From Pomphorhynchus laevis (taxonomy: Eukaryota; Acanthocephala; Palaeacanthocephala; Echinorhynchida; Pomphorhynchidae): DNA of 64,000 nucleotides. The notes under the pieces were generated by a model. It was not told where the DNA came from and did not search any database. It worked only from the letters and a program-made list of their open reading frames with translations. Positions 1 through 10,846 of this stretch are shown here, in pieces. Numbering within the stretch: the stretch's first letter is position 1; each line of letters begins with the position of its first letter. The translations under genes and the position numbers were made by a program. The DNA is taken from contig WNNJ02003006.1 in NCBI GenBank assembly GCA_012934845.2, forward strand, positions 62,001 to 126,000, written 5' to 3'.

Positions 1-119
1 TTGCATATCGGGATTGAATCATTAGTTCAGGTGCTTTTAAGTTTTTCTGCGTTCAATCGAATATATTACATATGTTCATAAATTTGGCATTATAATAAAT
101 CATATCTCCTTATGTGTTC

Positions 120-1075
120 AAAATAATTGACGGTTGTGAATCCCACGACAAAGCCGCTATTTCATTAAAGAAGTATTTTAAACATTTTAGTAAAAAACGA
201 AATGCTTTTGAAAAAATATAAAATAAATAAGCTACGGCGATATGATAGGCTTAATAAGCTTAAACGATATTATAAGACAATATCTTTAGATCCGTCATTT
301 CGATCGGCATACAGTGCCTATCACGATCAGTGCATCAGAGCTAAATTTCGTAAGCGCATAATCTACGAACGTAAAATAATTAATTCGATTAATTCAACCC
401 CAAAGGTATTTTGGTCAGATATTCTCGGAAATAAGTGTGCAAGACCTCTTATATCGTCTTTTAAGTGGGATGAACAGCTTGTTAATTCGCAGGCAAATAT
501 TTCTGAAGCATTCTCGGATTCGTTTATGCTCGATGTAAAGAACTCCACTAACAAACATAGTGACAATATAAGAAACTAATCACATTTCTGTTAAAGCGTT
601 TTGAAGTTTCACAATTTTCTGTCTATACAGAGCTGGCTCGATTATCGATACATTAATCTCCTCGTTCTGATGACATATACCCTTACCTACTTTGAGTTTT
701 AAGGTATGTGCTGGCCTCGGTATTCACTGAATTGTTTCAAATGTCAATTGATAAATGTGAAATACCACTGGATTGGAAATGTGCAACTATAGTTCCTGTT
801 TTTAAGAAGGGTGATATGCACAATCCTGAAAATTAGACCCGTGAGCTTAATTAGCGTTGTTAGTAAAATTTTTGAACGCATTATCTATATGTAAAAAACT
901 TATTGCGCCAGTTAAACCAACTAGGCCCACGTCAACATGGATTCAACGTTGGAAGATCGTGTTTATCTAATTTACTTTGTGCTAGAGAAGCATTGTTTTA
1001 ATGAAGTGTCTAATGGAATAGCAGTTGATTGTATCTTTATTGACTTCAGTAGAGCACTGGATAAATATTCTTAGT
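120..1075 (+). pseudogene. CR1-like LINE fragment (RT linker and RT start)
   Basis: An open stretch at 202-579 encodes 125 residues that look like the endonuclease-RT linker of CR1-group LINEs. It includes KVFWSDILG, the usual KxFW pattern, and ends near SEAFSDSF. Further on, in broken frames, are DWKCATIVPVFKKGD and a Q-HGF-GRS pattern, which are early RT motifs. Stops and frame changes are frequent, so it is dead. The protein resembles LINE X at 6745-7065 but is clearly divergent, so I treat it as a separate family. Neither its 5' nor its 3' end can be fixed. Confidence 0.6.
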
Positions 1076-1522
1076 TATAACTACTTACAAAAGCCATTTT
1101 GCAGCACAAAAAAACAAGCAGTTCAAATTTATTAATCTTACGGTAATCGCCTGTTACCATCATTATGCTTAAAAAGTTCTTGATTTTAACTACTTACAAT
1201 AAATAACACAATGATCTGATTTACAACTGATTACACTAATACTCGAGACAAAATTAATGAACAAACGAAGGAAGAACAATATATTAATGAACAAACTAAT
1301 AAAGAAAACAGTAAAGTCAGATAAAGTCAAGTGTACTGATAAGTCTACCTACTTTACAGTACTTGTAGGTTGTTCAAATGGTGAATGTGACGTGTGGACC
1401 TCAATAACGATTTTTCCTACACAGAAGACTATATTCAAATAAATTATTCCTATGTGGCTACTGTTCTGCTATATTACTCAATACTATTACTAATGAACAC
1501 TCAATTTCACATCAAGGTAAAA
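1076..1522. other. AT-rich stretch without a recognised gene
   Basis: No recognisable coding sequence. Short open frames at 1257-1442 and 1394-1585 have no family motif, though they could be the decayed 5' part of the LINE X ORF1 that follows. The phrase taactacttacaa occurs twice (near 1079 and 1188). Confidence 0.4.
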
Positions 1523-1766
1523 AGTATGCTACGCAACCAGTCTAAACATCAATTATGGAAGATGTTCTTAAAAATCCAATATTAACTCTCTCTCCATTAA
1601 AAGAATCGCTGACCCAATATTGTCCAGAGAAGCGATTCAAGTGGGGCAAAAAAGTAAAACAAGTGTTGAGAAACAAATCCAAGCATCAGTTATAAGGATG
1701 TTCATGAACCATCCGACATTAATTATTTCTCGATTACAAGAAGCACTGACCCAATATTGTCCAGAT
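1523..1766 (+). repeat. Diverged tandem duplication, period about 139 bp
   Basis: Two related units start near 1523 and 1662. Both contain gcactgacccaatattgt or a close variant (tcgctgacccaatattgt in unit 1), and both translate to similar peptides (LRNQSKHQLW versus LRNKSKHQL). They differ at many positions, so the duplication is old. It may have been part of the N-terminal region of the adjoining LINE X ORF1. Confidence 0.6.
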
Positions 1767-1933
1767 TAGACGCCACCTAGGTATTAAACTCAGCAATACA
1801 TAATAGCCTAAATCCATCTGGTTATAGATCAAACTTCAATGCGGGATGTAGTTCACGAGTATTTATTCAAAATTATACGTCTAGCTATGTAGAACGCTCG
1901 TGTGATCAACCAGCTTCCTCAGATATAGAAAGT

Positions 1934-2478
1934 ATGACTAAGCCTGAATCATTTGTTGATCACCACGAAAACCAACGTTCATCTCATCAACAAAATTACC
2001 TTTCCAACGAAATATTAGAGCAAAAGTGTGATAAGTTGAATTTACAGCAACATACTAATTATAATCAGCAGGGTGCATCCAAAGGTGGGAAAGTCGAAAA
2101 AGAACAAGCTAATGCTTTGGGAATTGATTTAAGTAGTACTTAGATGTATGTTAAGGGTCGGCGAAATCGTTTTGCTGATAGAGAACGATGTTTAATTTTT
2201 GCGAATATTGCAGAATCATCCAAGCCTGATGCTCAAGGGCGCCTCGACGAAGACGTGAATGCGATACGATCGCTTGTTTCTAACTTATTTGCCACACATG
2301 AAGCGGATTTTGTTAAGACGCTAAGAGTTTATTCGTTGTTCCGTTTAGGTGACCTGAAAACTTGTTCTAACTCTCGGTCACGACTTTTTAAGGCGGTATT
2401 CAGTTATGCTGACAATGTGCAGACAATTACGTCTAAGTCCCATCGTTTGAAAGATAATATTCGCATTTTAACAATCTA
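1934..2478 (+). pseudogene. LINE X ORF1, 5' part
   Basis: Two adjoining frames (1934-2143 and 2144-2478) encode a charged protein whose second half aligns with LINE A ORF1. Matching features are RRNRFADRERC, AQGRLDEDVNAIRSL and a DFVKTLRVYSLFRLG segment. This is probably the nucleic-acid-binding ORF1 protein of a CR1-group LINE. A stop at 2141-2143 separates the halves. The frame runs uninterrupted into the inserted LINE A at 2479, giving a chimeric open frame that ends at 2713. Confidence 0.55.
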
Positions 2479-4405
2479 TTCTGTCCTCTCTCAACGATTC
2501 AAACTCATGTCATCTTCAACCACTCGAATTTTCCCCGATCGTGCCCCTTCTGAAATCGCTCAAATCTCTTCAGCCCGCATCGAACAACGCCGTCGCGAGG
2601 AAAACGGCGAAACATCACTCGCCATCCGAAACATAGACGGAAATTTTCAAGTTGTCCACACCCGTCCAAAAATTCGATGGCGCTCCATCTCTCCTATGTG
2701 TCTTCTACACTAGACTCTTTCGCCACAGCACACGGATTCCGCCTCGGTCTCCTCAACACTAGATCTATTCTCAATAAATCTGATCTTATCCTCAACCTAT
2801 TCACCAAGCAATCCATCGATCTGTTCTGACTCACCAAATCCTGGCACTCAGATTCCGACGACCTTTTTATTCGCCGTCTGCTCTCTGCCGGTTGCTCCCT
2901 AGTCGAATCCGCCCGCCCCCTCAGCTCATGCCCTTCTAAATCTTCAAATTACATACAACATCGTCGCATTCGCGCGTCACCCAGCGTCTCTTCGCAAAAT
3001 CAATCCCCCTTTCAGTCCTTGCTCTTTTGAATTGCTCACTTGTCGTTATTCTAACCCGATCACTCTAGATCTCGCCATTGTATACCGTCCTGGTTCATCA
3101 GCTCAAACAGCCTTATTTTTTACCGAACTCGCTGACCTCCTTTCTCATTGTTCTTTGTACTCCATCCCTTCACTCGTTCTAGGCGACTTCAATATCCGCC
3201 TAGACAGCCCCTCTTCCACAGATTCCATCCGCTTCATCAAAATTCTATCCAACTACAATTACAAACTTAATCTCCACTGCCCCCACACATATACTTGGTG
3301 GGGCACTCGACATCATCGCTGTCCCCGATCATTTTGCTGCCTACACCTCACTGTCCATCTCTGATCCTGGTCTATCCGATCACTTTCTTATCACCCTTGA
3401 TCTCGCTCGCAACCACACCCCTCCTCACACACCTACAATCCTACGTCGCCCTTGGAGAAATCTTGACCTCTCCCTTCTCCGATCTGCCTTACTCAAATCG
3501 TCTCTATCATTACCCACAATAACATATTCATCTCCTCACGATCTCGCCTTTCTTTTCGACTCTGAACTCACATCCACTCTCGATATTCTCTTGCCCTTCA
3601 AGTCTCACCCACACCGTCGCTTGCACCGTGCCCCATGGTTTGACATCCAATGCCTACTCTCCAAGCGTCGACTCCACCATGCTTCTCGAGTCTATCACCG
3701 CTCTCTCAGACGTGATTTTCACTCGATCACTCCGTCTTTCCGTGATTCCTATCTTGCTCTTCGCCGGTCTCAAATCAACCTACTACGTACCAAATGCAAC
3801 TCCTTCTGGCAGCATAAAATCATCACCTTATTCAACACTAAAACTCTATAGCATACTTTAAACTCAATCCTTTCTCGCTCCTCTTCGTCTTGCTACATAA
3901 ATTTCTATGATTATTCGTCATTTCTCAAGACTAAAGTATCCACGTTGCTCTCTCACACCCCGGTCTCCATCCTATCCCACTCTTCCTCGCCTAGCCTCAT
4001 TCTTCCGGAACTCTTTCATCTTCACCCTGTTTAACCTACCGAAGTATCATATGTCCTCATGTCCTTGCCCAACAAAACCTCACCTGCCGATCCCCTTCCT
4101 ACTCACATATTAAAATCCACCTGCTCATCGATATCCCCGTTTCTCACAACCTTGTTTAACTCGTCCATCCGCAGTCGTATCTTCCCTCCACACTGGAGAT
4201 CCGCAATCGTTCGTCCCCTCCTTAAGAAACAATCGTCGACCCCTCCTTTCCTTCTAGCTATAACCCCATTTCACTAATCCCTACTCTTTCTAAGCTCTTA
4301 GAACGCCTCATCTTAATACAGATCAACGCTTATCTCTCTTCATCCAATCTGTACCCTCCTTTTCAATCCGCTTTCCGCTCTAATCACTCCACAGAAATCG
4401 CTTGC

Positions 4406-4885
4406 ATGAAAGTTTACAACGACTTACTCATTTCTCGAGACAAGGCTATATATAGTGATCTCATCTCCCTCGACCTCTCCTCCGCATTCGACATTGTCGA
4501 CCACTCCGTCCTCCTTTCTCGCCTTCGTTATGATTACGGCTTTTCTTCCTCCTCCGTAGCATGGTTCGCCTCATATCTATCCGACCGTTCCTTTCGCGTA
4601 TGTTCTAATTCATCATCCTCCTCTCCCATCCCTATTTTTTGCGAGGTCCCACAAGATTCTGTCCTAGGTCCCCTGCTTTTCTCTCTTCTGCTTGGCAATT
4701 TCTCTCCGTTTATCAAACCTTACTCCTTTAACGTCATGCAATACGCCGATGACATTCTAATCTATGCTCATGCACCCGCACATCGCATACACGATATCGG
4801 CATTTCTGCCTCCAACTGTCTTTCTTCTATCTACAAACGTCTCTCCAATCTCCATCTCGTTCAAAACCCGAAAAGTCTAAAATAA
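4406..4885 (+). pseudogene. LINE A copy 1 reverse transcriptase core
   Basis: 159 residues covering RT motifs: SLDLSSAFDIVDHSVLLSRL (motif A region), CEVPQDSVLGPLLFS (motif B region) and MQYADDILIYA (catalytic motif C). The YADD box is intact. The frame ends at 4885 because one base is missing compared with copy 2 (KSLK-stop versus EKSKIM). The continuation to about 5380 is in other frames (MYPPPIDFRYCMYLLSS). Confidence 0.75.
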
Positions 4886-5588
4886 TGTGGATCCTTCCCC
4901 GTAAACCAATCATATCTCATCCCACTGTATATTTTGCCTCATCGATCATCCCCATAGTCCACAATCTCACTATCTTAGGTTTCCATTTCGATGATCACCT
5001 TTCTCTTAAACCCTTCGTCAGTGACAAGGTCCGCTCATCTAACTTAATTCTCCGCGACATCCGTTGTATCCGCCCCCTATCGACTTCCGTTATTGTATGT
5101 ATCTTCTTTCCTCGCTTCTTTTCCCTAAAATCGAATACTGCCTTAGCCTTTTCGCCAATTCTCCAAAATCCATCAACCTACAACGAATAATCAACACCGC
5201 CGTTCGAGTGCTCTTTCGTCTCCGTCGCTTCGACCACACATATTTTGCCCAGCTCTCCTGGCCAACCATCCACATCCGCATCAAACTCCGCCTTCTCGTT
5301 ACTTTTCGTCTAATCGCTATCGGCTCCCCATCGTTCATCAACCTTCCTTTCTTAGACGATACTCGCCCCACCTCGCTATAGTTCGTTCCTGTCATACCCT
5401 CTTACTACACGTTCCTAATTACTCCAACAACTACGGTCTCCGATCCTTCCTCGTCGCCGCCTTACTCGCATGGAATCAACTCCCTCTTGACGTCCGCCGC
5501 GCCCTTTCCTTTATCACATTCAAACACATCCTCCGTTCACACCTTCTCGACACCTGATTCACAGTCTTGTTTTGTTGTGGTCATTTAA

Positions 5589-5604
5589 GCGTGCGCTGGC
5601 ACGC
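5589..5604 (+). other. LINE A 3'-end hairpin (copy 1)
   Basis: GCGTGC-GCTG-GCACGC forms a perfect 6-bp stem with a 4-nt loop. It lies just before the 3' terminus, which reads ttaaaataagtcc followed by a T run. The same hairpin is present in copy 2 and copy 4. It is probably recognised by the element's own RT, by analogy with other LINE 3' ends. Confidence 0.6.
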
Positions 5605-5638
5605 ATTTGCCACGTTAAAATAAGTCCTTTTTTTTATT

Positions 5639-7066
5639 CTTAGAAGATCTTAAAGCACTAAAAGTCGCTAAAGAAGAATTGCTTAGGACGGTAGAAAGTA
5701 GAGAAAGTAATCTTACGATACTAAATTTCACAAGTGGTTCGGCACCGCCCTTTTGTTCGCTTGGACGCTTTATGCATTCCCGAAGCTATGTGAACCTAGG
5801 AAACCTCGTAAATTTTGATTCTCGAATAAAAACGTTATGCACTATTCCTAAAATTTCCATTTTTGCTGTGGCATATACTAATGCCAGAAGCATTTTGAGT
5901 AAGTTTGATGAAGTCCGTAAGTGAATGATTTCCTCCGCCTTAGATATAGTCGCCATTTCTGAAACATGGTGCATAGCGACATACCAGATTGTATCGTGCA
6001 AATTCCTGGATATCAAATATTTCGATCCGATCGTAGTACACGAAAAGGAGGCGGTGTAGCACTGTTCATCAGAGATCAATATTATGTTTTAATAGAATGT
6101 AGACTTGCAAATCAGAAAGGTACTTTTGAATTAATATCGGTCATGTTCAGACACGGTGGTAACTGTCTTCAAATTGGAGTATTTTACCGGACTCCTAAAT
6201 CTTTCGTATTAGATACTGAATTGAGGTCTATCCTAGAGAATTCCACTACTTCCAAGAACTGCTTAGTGGTTGGTGATTTTAATATTGTAGGTAAATCCAG
6301 AGCCGTACTCGATGAAGAGTGGCTCAACAAAAACTGATACAGAACTATGACACTTTTTAGTTAATTATTTAATGTTAGAACAACACTGTTCTACTCTAAC
6401 GAGATGCATGAACACTAATAAATCGCTACTTGATTTAGTGTTTTCTAAATCATTAACTGACGTATCTCACATTCGTCAAAGAGCACCTATTGGAATGAGC
6501 GATCAGTATTCTATTATTTAGTTTTGTTAGACGAGACAACGTCAAGGGCTTATCCGCTCCCACATTAATATAACGGCATTGGTATTCACACAATATAGCC
6601 CAATTAAGACAAGCTGCGCCATTGTTAACATTTATTGATCACACTAACGATGTTGAAAGGCGTTGGAATATATTACACTCTGCATTAATAAAATTATCTG
6701 ATTAGTTTGCACCTCTCCGACTTGTTCGTAAAAGCAAGTACAACATGACTTCTTTGTTTGATCACGAACTACGAGAGACTATTAGACAGCGTAATCGTCT
6801 TTTTGAGCTATGCAGAAAGTGCTCTACTTTAAGAACTGCATATAACTGTTCTTGTAATCAAGTTGTTCGTCTAAGGGTTGTTAAGAAAAGAAAATACGAA
6901 CTAAGCATCATAAACGATATATGGTCTGCGCCCAAACGCTTCTGGGCTCATGTCAAGCGAGTTGGTGCCATTAATTCATCGATTACTTCGCTTCACATTG
7001 ATGGTGTGGATACTACTACGCCATCTTTGATGACTGAAATCTTTGCAGATACATTTTTATTATAAA
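5639..7066 (+). pseudogene. LINE X ORF1 end, APE endonuclease and RT linker
   Basis: The first segment (5640-5750) aligns with the ORF1 end of LINE A (AKEELLRTVESRESNLTIL). Then follow endonuclease motifs: NARSILSKFDEVRK, DIVAISETW (in broken frames), GGGVALFIRDQ, VVGDFN (near 6270), SLLDLVFSK and GMSDQ. The segment at 6745-7065 is the linker (APKRFWAHVKRVG). The order and spacing fit a CR1-group LINE. Several stops break the frame. It stops at 7066, where LINE A copy 2 is inserted. Confidence 0.65.
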
Positions 7067-7094
7067 AAAAGGGATTTATTTTAACGTGGCAAAT

Positions 7095-7110
7095 GCGTGC
7101 CAGCGCACGC
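7095..7110 (-). other. LINE A 3'-end hairpin (copy 2)
   Basis: The same 6-bp stem and 4-nt loop as at 5589-5604, on the minus strand, about 28 bases from the end of the element. Confidence 0.6.
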
Positions 7111-7815
7111 TTACATGACCACAGCAAAACAAGACTATGAATCAGGTGTCGAGAAGGTGTGAACGGAGGAGGTGTTTGAATGTGATAAAGGAGGGGGCGC
7201 GGCGGACGTCAAGAGGGAGTTGATTCCATGCGAGTAAGGCGGCGACGAGGAAGGATCGGAGACCGTAGTTGTTGGAGTAATTAGGAACGTGTAGTAAGAG
7301 GGTATGACAGGAACGAACTATAGCGAGGTGGGGCGAGTATCGTCTAAGAAAGGAAGGTTGATGAACGATGGGGAGCCGATAGCGATTAGACGAAAAGTAA
7401 CGAGAAGGCGGAGTTTGATGCGGATGTGGATGGTTGGCCAGGAGAGCTGGGCAAAATATGTGGATGTGTGATCGAAGCAACGGAGACGAAAGAGCACTAG
7501 AACGGCGGTGTTGATTATTCGTTGTAGGATTATGGATTTTGGAGAATTGGCGAAAAGGCTAAGGCAGTAATCGATTTTAGGGAAAAGAAGCGATGAAAGA
7601 AGATACATACAATAACGGAAGTCGATAAGGGGGCGGATACGGCGGATGTCACGGAGAATTAAGTTAGATGAGCGGACCTTGTCACGGACGAAGGGTTTAA
7701 GGGAAAGGTGATCATCGAAATGGAAACCTAAGAAAGTGAGATTGTGGACTATGGGGATGATCGTTAAGGCAAAATATACAGTGGGATGAGATATGATTGG
7801 TTTACGGGGGAGGAT

Positions 7816-8295
7816 CTACATTATTTTGGACTTTTCGGGGTTTTGAACGAGATGGAGATTGGAGAGACGTTTGTAGATAGAAGAAAGACAGTTGGAGGCA
7901 GAAATGCCGATATCGTGTATGCGATGTGCGGGTGCATGAGCATAGATTAGAATGTCATCGGCGTATTGCATGACGTTAAAGGAGTAAGGTTTGATAAACG
8001 GAGAGAAATTGCCAAGCAGAAGAGAGAAAAGCAGGGGACCTAGGACAGAATCTTGTGGGACCTCGCAAAAAATAGGGATGGGAGAGGAGGATGATGAATT
8101 AGAACATACGCGAAAGGAACGGTCGGATAGATATGAGGCGAACCATGCTACGGAGGAGGAAGAAAAGCCGTAATCATAACGAAGGCGAGAAAGGAGGACA
8201 GAGTGGTCGACAATGTCGAATGCGGAGGAGAGGTCGAGGGAGATGAGAACACTATATAGAGCCTTGTCTCGAGAAATGAGTAAGTAGTTGTACAC
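7816..8295 (-). pseudogene. LINE A reverse transcriptase core (copy 2)
   Basis: 159 residues nearly identical to the copy 1 RT: DLSSAFDIVDHSVLL, CEVPQDSVLGPLLFS, MQYADDILIYAH. The catalytic Asp pair is present. Closed by a TAG after EKSKIM where copy 1 has TGG. The C-terminal part continues at 7608-7142 (MYLLSSLLFPKIDYCLSLFA). Confidence 0.75.
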
Positions 8296-8340
8296 TTTTA
8301 TGCATGCGATTTCTGTCGAGTGATTAGAGCGGAAAGCAGA

Positions 8341-9675
8341 TTAAAAAGGAGGGTACAGATTGGATGAGGAGAGATAAGCGTTGATTTGTCTTAAGATGAT
8401 GCGTTCTAGGGGCTTAGAAAGAATAGGGAGTAGTGAAATGGGGTTATAGCTAGAAGGAAAGGAGAGGTCGAGCGATTGTTTCTTAAGGAGGGGACGAACG
8501 ATTGCGGATTTCCAGTGTGAAGGGAATATACGACTGCGGATGGACGAGTTAAACAAGGTTGTGAGAAATGGGGATATCGATGAGCATATAGATTTTAATA
8601 TGTGAGTAGGCAGGGGATCGGCAGGTGAGGTTTTGTTGGGCAAGGACATGAGGACAGATGATACTTCTGTAGGTGATACAGGGAGAAGATGAAAGAGTTC
8701 CGGAAGGATGAGAGTAGACTGGGCAGAGTGGGATAGGATGGAGACCGGGGTGTGAGAGAGCAACGTGGATACTTTAGTCTGGAGAAATGACGAATAATCA
8801 TTGGCATTGATGTTGCACGGCGAAGAGGAGCGAGCAAGGATTGAGTTAAAAGTATGCCAGACAGTCTTAGAGTTGAATGAAGTGATTATTTTATGCTGCC
8901 AGAAGGAGTTGCATTTGGTACGTAGTAGGTTGAGATGAGACCGGCGAAGAGCAAGATAGGAATCACGGAAAGACGGAGTGATCGAGCGGAAATCACGTCT
9001 GAGAGAGCGGTGATAGACTCGAAAAGCATGGCGGAGTCGACGCTTTGAGAGTAGGCATTGGATGTCAAACCATGGGGCACGGTGCAAGCGACGGTGTGGG
9101 TGAGACTTGAAGGGCAAGAGAATATCGAGAGTGGATGTGAGTTCAGAGTCGAAAAGAAAGGCGAGATCGTGAGGAGATGAATATGTTATTGTAGGTAATG
9201 ATAGAGACGATTTGAGTAAGGCAGAGCGGAGAAGCGAGAGGTCAAGATTTCTCCAAGAGTGACGTAGGATTGTAGGTGTGTGTGGAGGGATGTGGTTGCG
9301 AGTGAGATCAACAGTGATAAGAAAGTGATCGGATAGACCAGGATCAGAGATGGACAGTGAGGTGTAGGCAGCAAAATGATCGGGGACAGCGATGATGTCG
9401 AGTGCCCCACCAAGTATATGTGTGGGGGCAGTGGAGATTAGTTTGTAATTGTAGTTGGATAGAATGTTGATGAGCCGGATGGAATCCGTGGAAGAATGGC
9501 GGTCTAGGCAGATATTAAAATCGCCTAGAACGAGTGAAGGGATGAAGCACAAAGAAAAATGAGAAAGGAGGTTAGCGAGTTCGGTAAAAAATAAGTCTGT
9601 AGAAGCTGATGAACCAGGACGGTATACAATGGCGAGATCTGTAGTGATCGGGTTAGAAAAACGACAAGTGAGCAA
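8341..9675 (-). pseudogene. LINE A endonuclease and linker (copy 2)
   Basis: 444 open residues. They contain the APE-type endonuclease end (LAIVYRPGSSA; LVLGDFNICLD near residue 50; SDHFLITVDL), the RAPWFD linker phrase seen in many CR1/L2 LINEs, and the RT start (PISLLPILSKPLERI). The frame closes at a TAA where copy 1 has CAA (YPPF-stop versus YPPFQS). The N-terminal endonuclease part (LGLLNTRSILNKSDLI) lies upstream in the same strand to about 9990, interrupted by the shared TGA. Confidence 0.7.
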
Positions 9676-9992
9676 TTCAAAAGAGTAAGGTGTGAAAGGG
9701 GGATTGATTTTGCGAAGAGACGCTGGGTGACGCGCGAATGCGACGATGTTGTTGTAATTTGAAGATTTAGAAGGGCATGAGCTGAGGGGGCGGGCGGATT
9801 CGACTAGGGAGCAACCGGCAGAGAGCAGACGGCGAATAAAAAGGTCGTCGGAATCTGAGTGCCAGGATTTGGTGAGTCAGAAGAGATCGATGGATTGCTT
9901 GGTGAATAGGTTGAGGATAAGATCAGATTTATTGAGAATAGATCTAGTGTTAAGGAGACCGAGGCGGAAGCCGTGTGCTGTGGCGAAAGAGT

Positions 9993-10742
9993 CTAGTGTA
10001 GAAGACACATAGGAGAGATGGAGCGCCATCGAATTTTTGGACGGGTGTGGACAACTTGAAAATTTCCGTCTATGTTTCGGATGGCGAGTGATGTTTCGCC
10101 GTTTTCCTCGCGACGGCGTTTTTCGATGCGGGCTGAAGAGATTTGAGCGATTTCAGAAGGGGCGCGATCGGGGAAAATTCGAGTGGTTGAAGATGACATG
10201 AGTTTGAATCGTTGAGAGAGGACAGAAGACGCGTGAGAGCGATGCTTGAAAACAATTTTTAGGAGAGGGGGCTGGGAAGGATTAGATTGAGAAGATTTGT
10301 TTAGACGGATGAATGCGACAGGAGAAATGTCCTTGAAAAAGGATGGTTTATCCGCAGGGACAATAGACGAGAGGATGGATCTGAAGGTGGAAACATGGTG
10401 GTCCAGACGTGCTTGTGGAGATAAGGAGTTAAAAGGCGTGATATTAGTGACAATGACGCAACGATCGCGAGAAGCAAAGCGCTTCCGTAAAGGAGGACGA
10501 CTGACGTGAGTAGGTGAGATCACGATAGAAGAGCTGGCAGTTGATGATTCTGTGGGATTTGGTTTGACGACGGGATACATAGAGGATAATGATAATAAAG
10601 AGGGTGGCAAGCGATGTGAGGAAAGGTTATGAGTGGAAGGATAGTGGAGGTTGGTGGAGGTGATTTTGATTGATGGATGCAAGTTATTGAGAAACGAGAC
10701 GGGAAGGACGGGACTTGGGGTGTCGGGGAGTGAAGATGACAT
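9993..10742 (-). pseudogene. LINE A ORF1 (copy 2)
   Basis: 249 residues that are open but 5'-truncated compared with copy 4, whose ORF1 begins about 125 residues earlier with a Cys-rich segment. It is rich in Ser, Pro and Thr at the start, with a conserved second half (RFASRDRCVIVTNI; SQRFKLMSSSTTRIF; SSARIEKRRREENGE). CR1-group ORF1 proteins bind nucleic acid, and I infer the same here. The first Met at 10742 is chosen only because it opens the frame. Confidence 0.55.
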
Positions 10743-10846
10743 GGAATGGGAGGTGTATATGGTGGCAGGGTCGGTGGGTGGAGAAAGGACATTAGAAACG
10801 ACGTGGGTAGTTTGAGTTGGCGTGTTGAATGTTAATATGTGCTTAT

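Larger units (their letters stand above)
2479..5637 (+). mobile_element. LINE A copy 1 (CR1/L2-like), 5'-truncated
   Basis: This copy starts inside ORF1 and runs to the 3' terminus. It holds the ORF1 end (to 2713), endonuclease (GDFN near 3183), linker, RT (SLDLSSAFDIVDH; MQYADDILIY near 4735) and a 3' region with a hairpin. The RT reads PQDSVLGP where PQGSVLGP is usual. It is broken by several frame changes plus a TGA at 2827-2829 at a position where relatives have Cys. It sits in LINE X ORF1. The left flank ends tctattc and the right flank resumes ttattctt, so TATTC may be a short target duplication. It is closely similar to copy 2. Confidence 0.8.
7067..10846 (-). mobile_element. LINE A copy 2 (CR1/L2-like), longest copy
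   Basis: Read on the minus strand: ORF1 (10742-9993), endonuclease and linker (9675-8341), RT (8295-7816), RT C-terminal part (7608-7142), 3' hairpin (7110-7095) and a T tract at the terminus. It inserted into LINE X, whose RT resumes after 10846. The RT has MQYADDILIYA but PQDSVLGP, as in copy 1. ORF2 is broken by a TGA at 9879-9877 (shared with copy 1), a private TAA at about 8340 and further changes. The extreme 5' end is missing compared with copies 3 and 4. Confidence 0.8.

Noticed and set aside
4534-4716. Antisense frame of 60 residues conserved at 4534-4716 (minus) and 7991-8173 (plus)
   Set aside because: It is the shadow of the LINE A RT frame. It is conserved only because the two RT copies are nearly identical.
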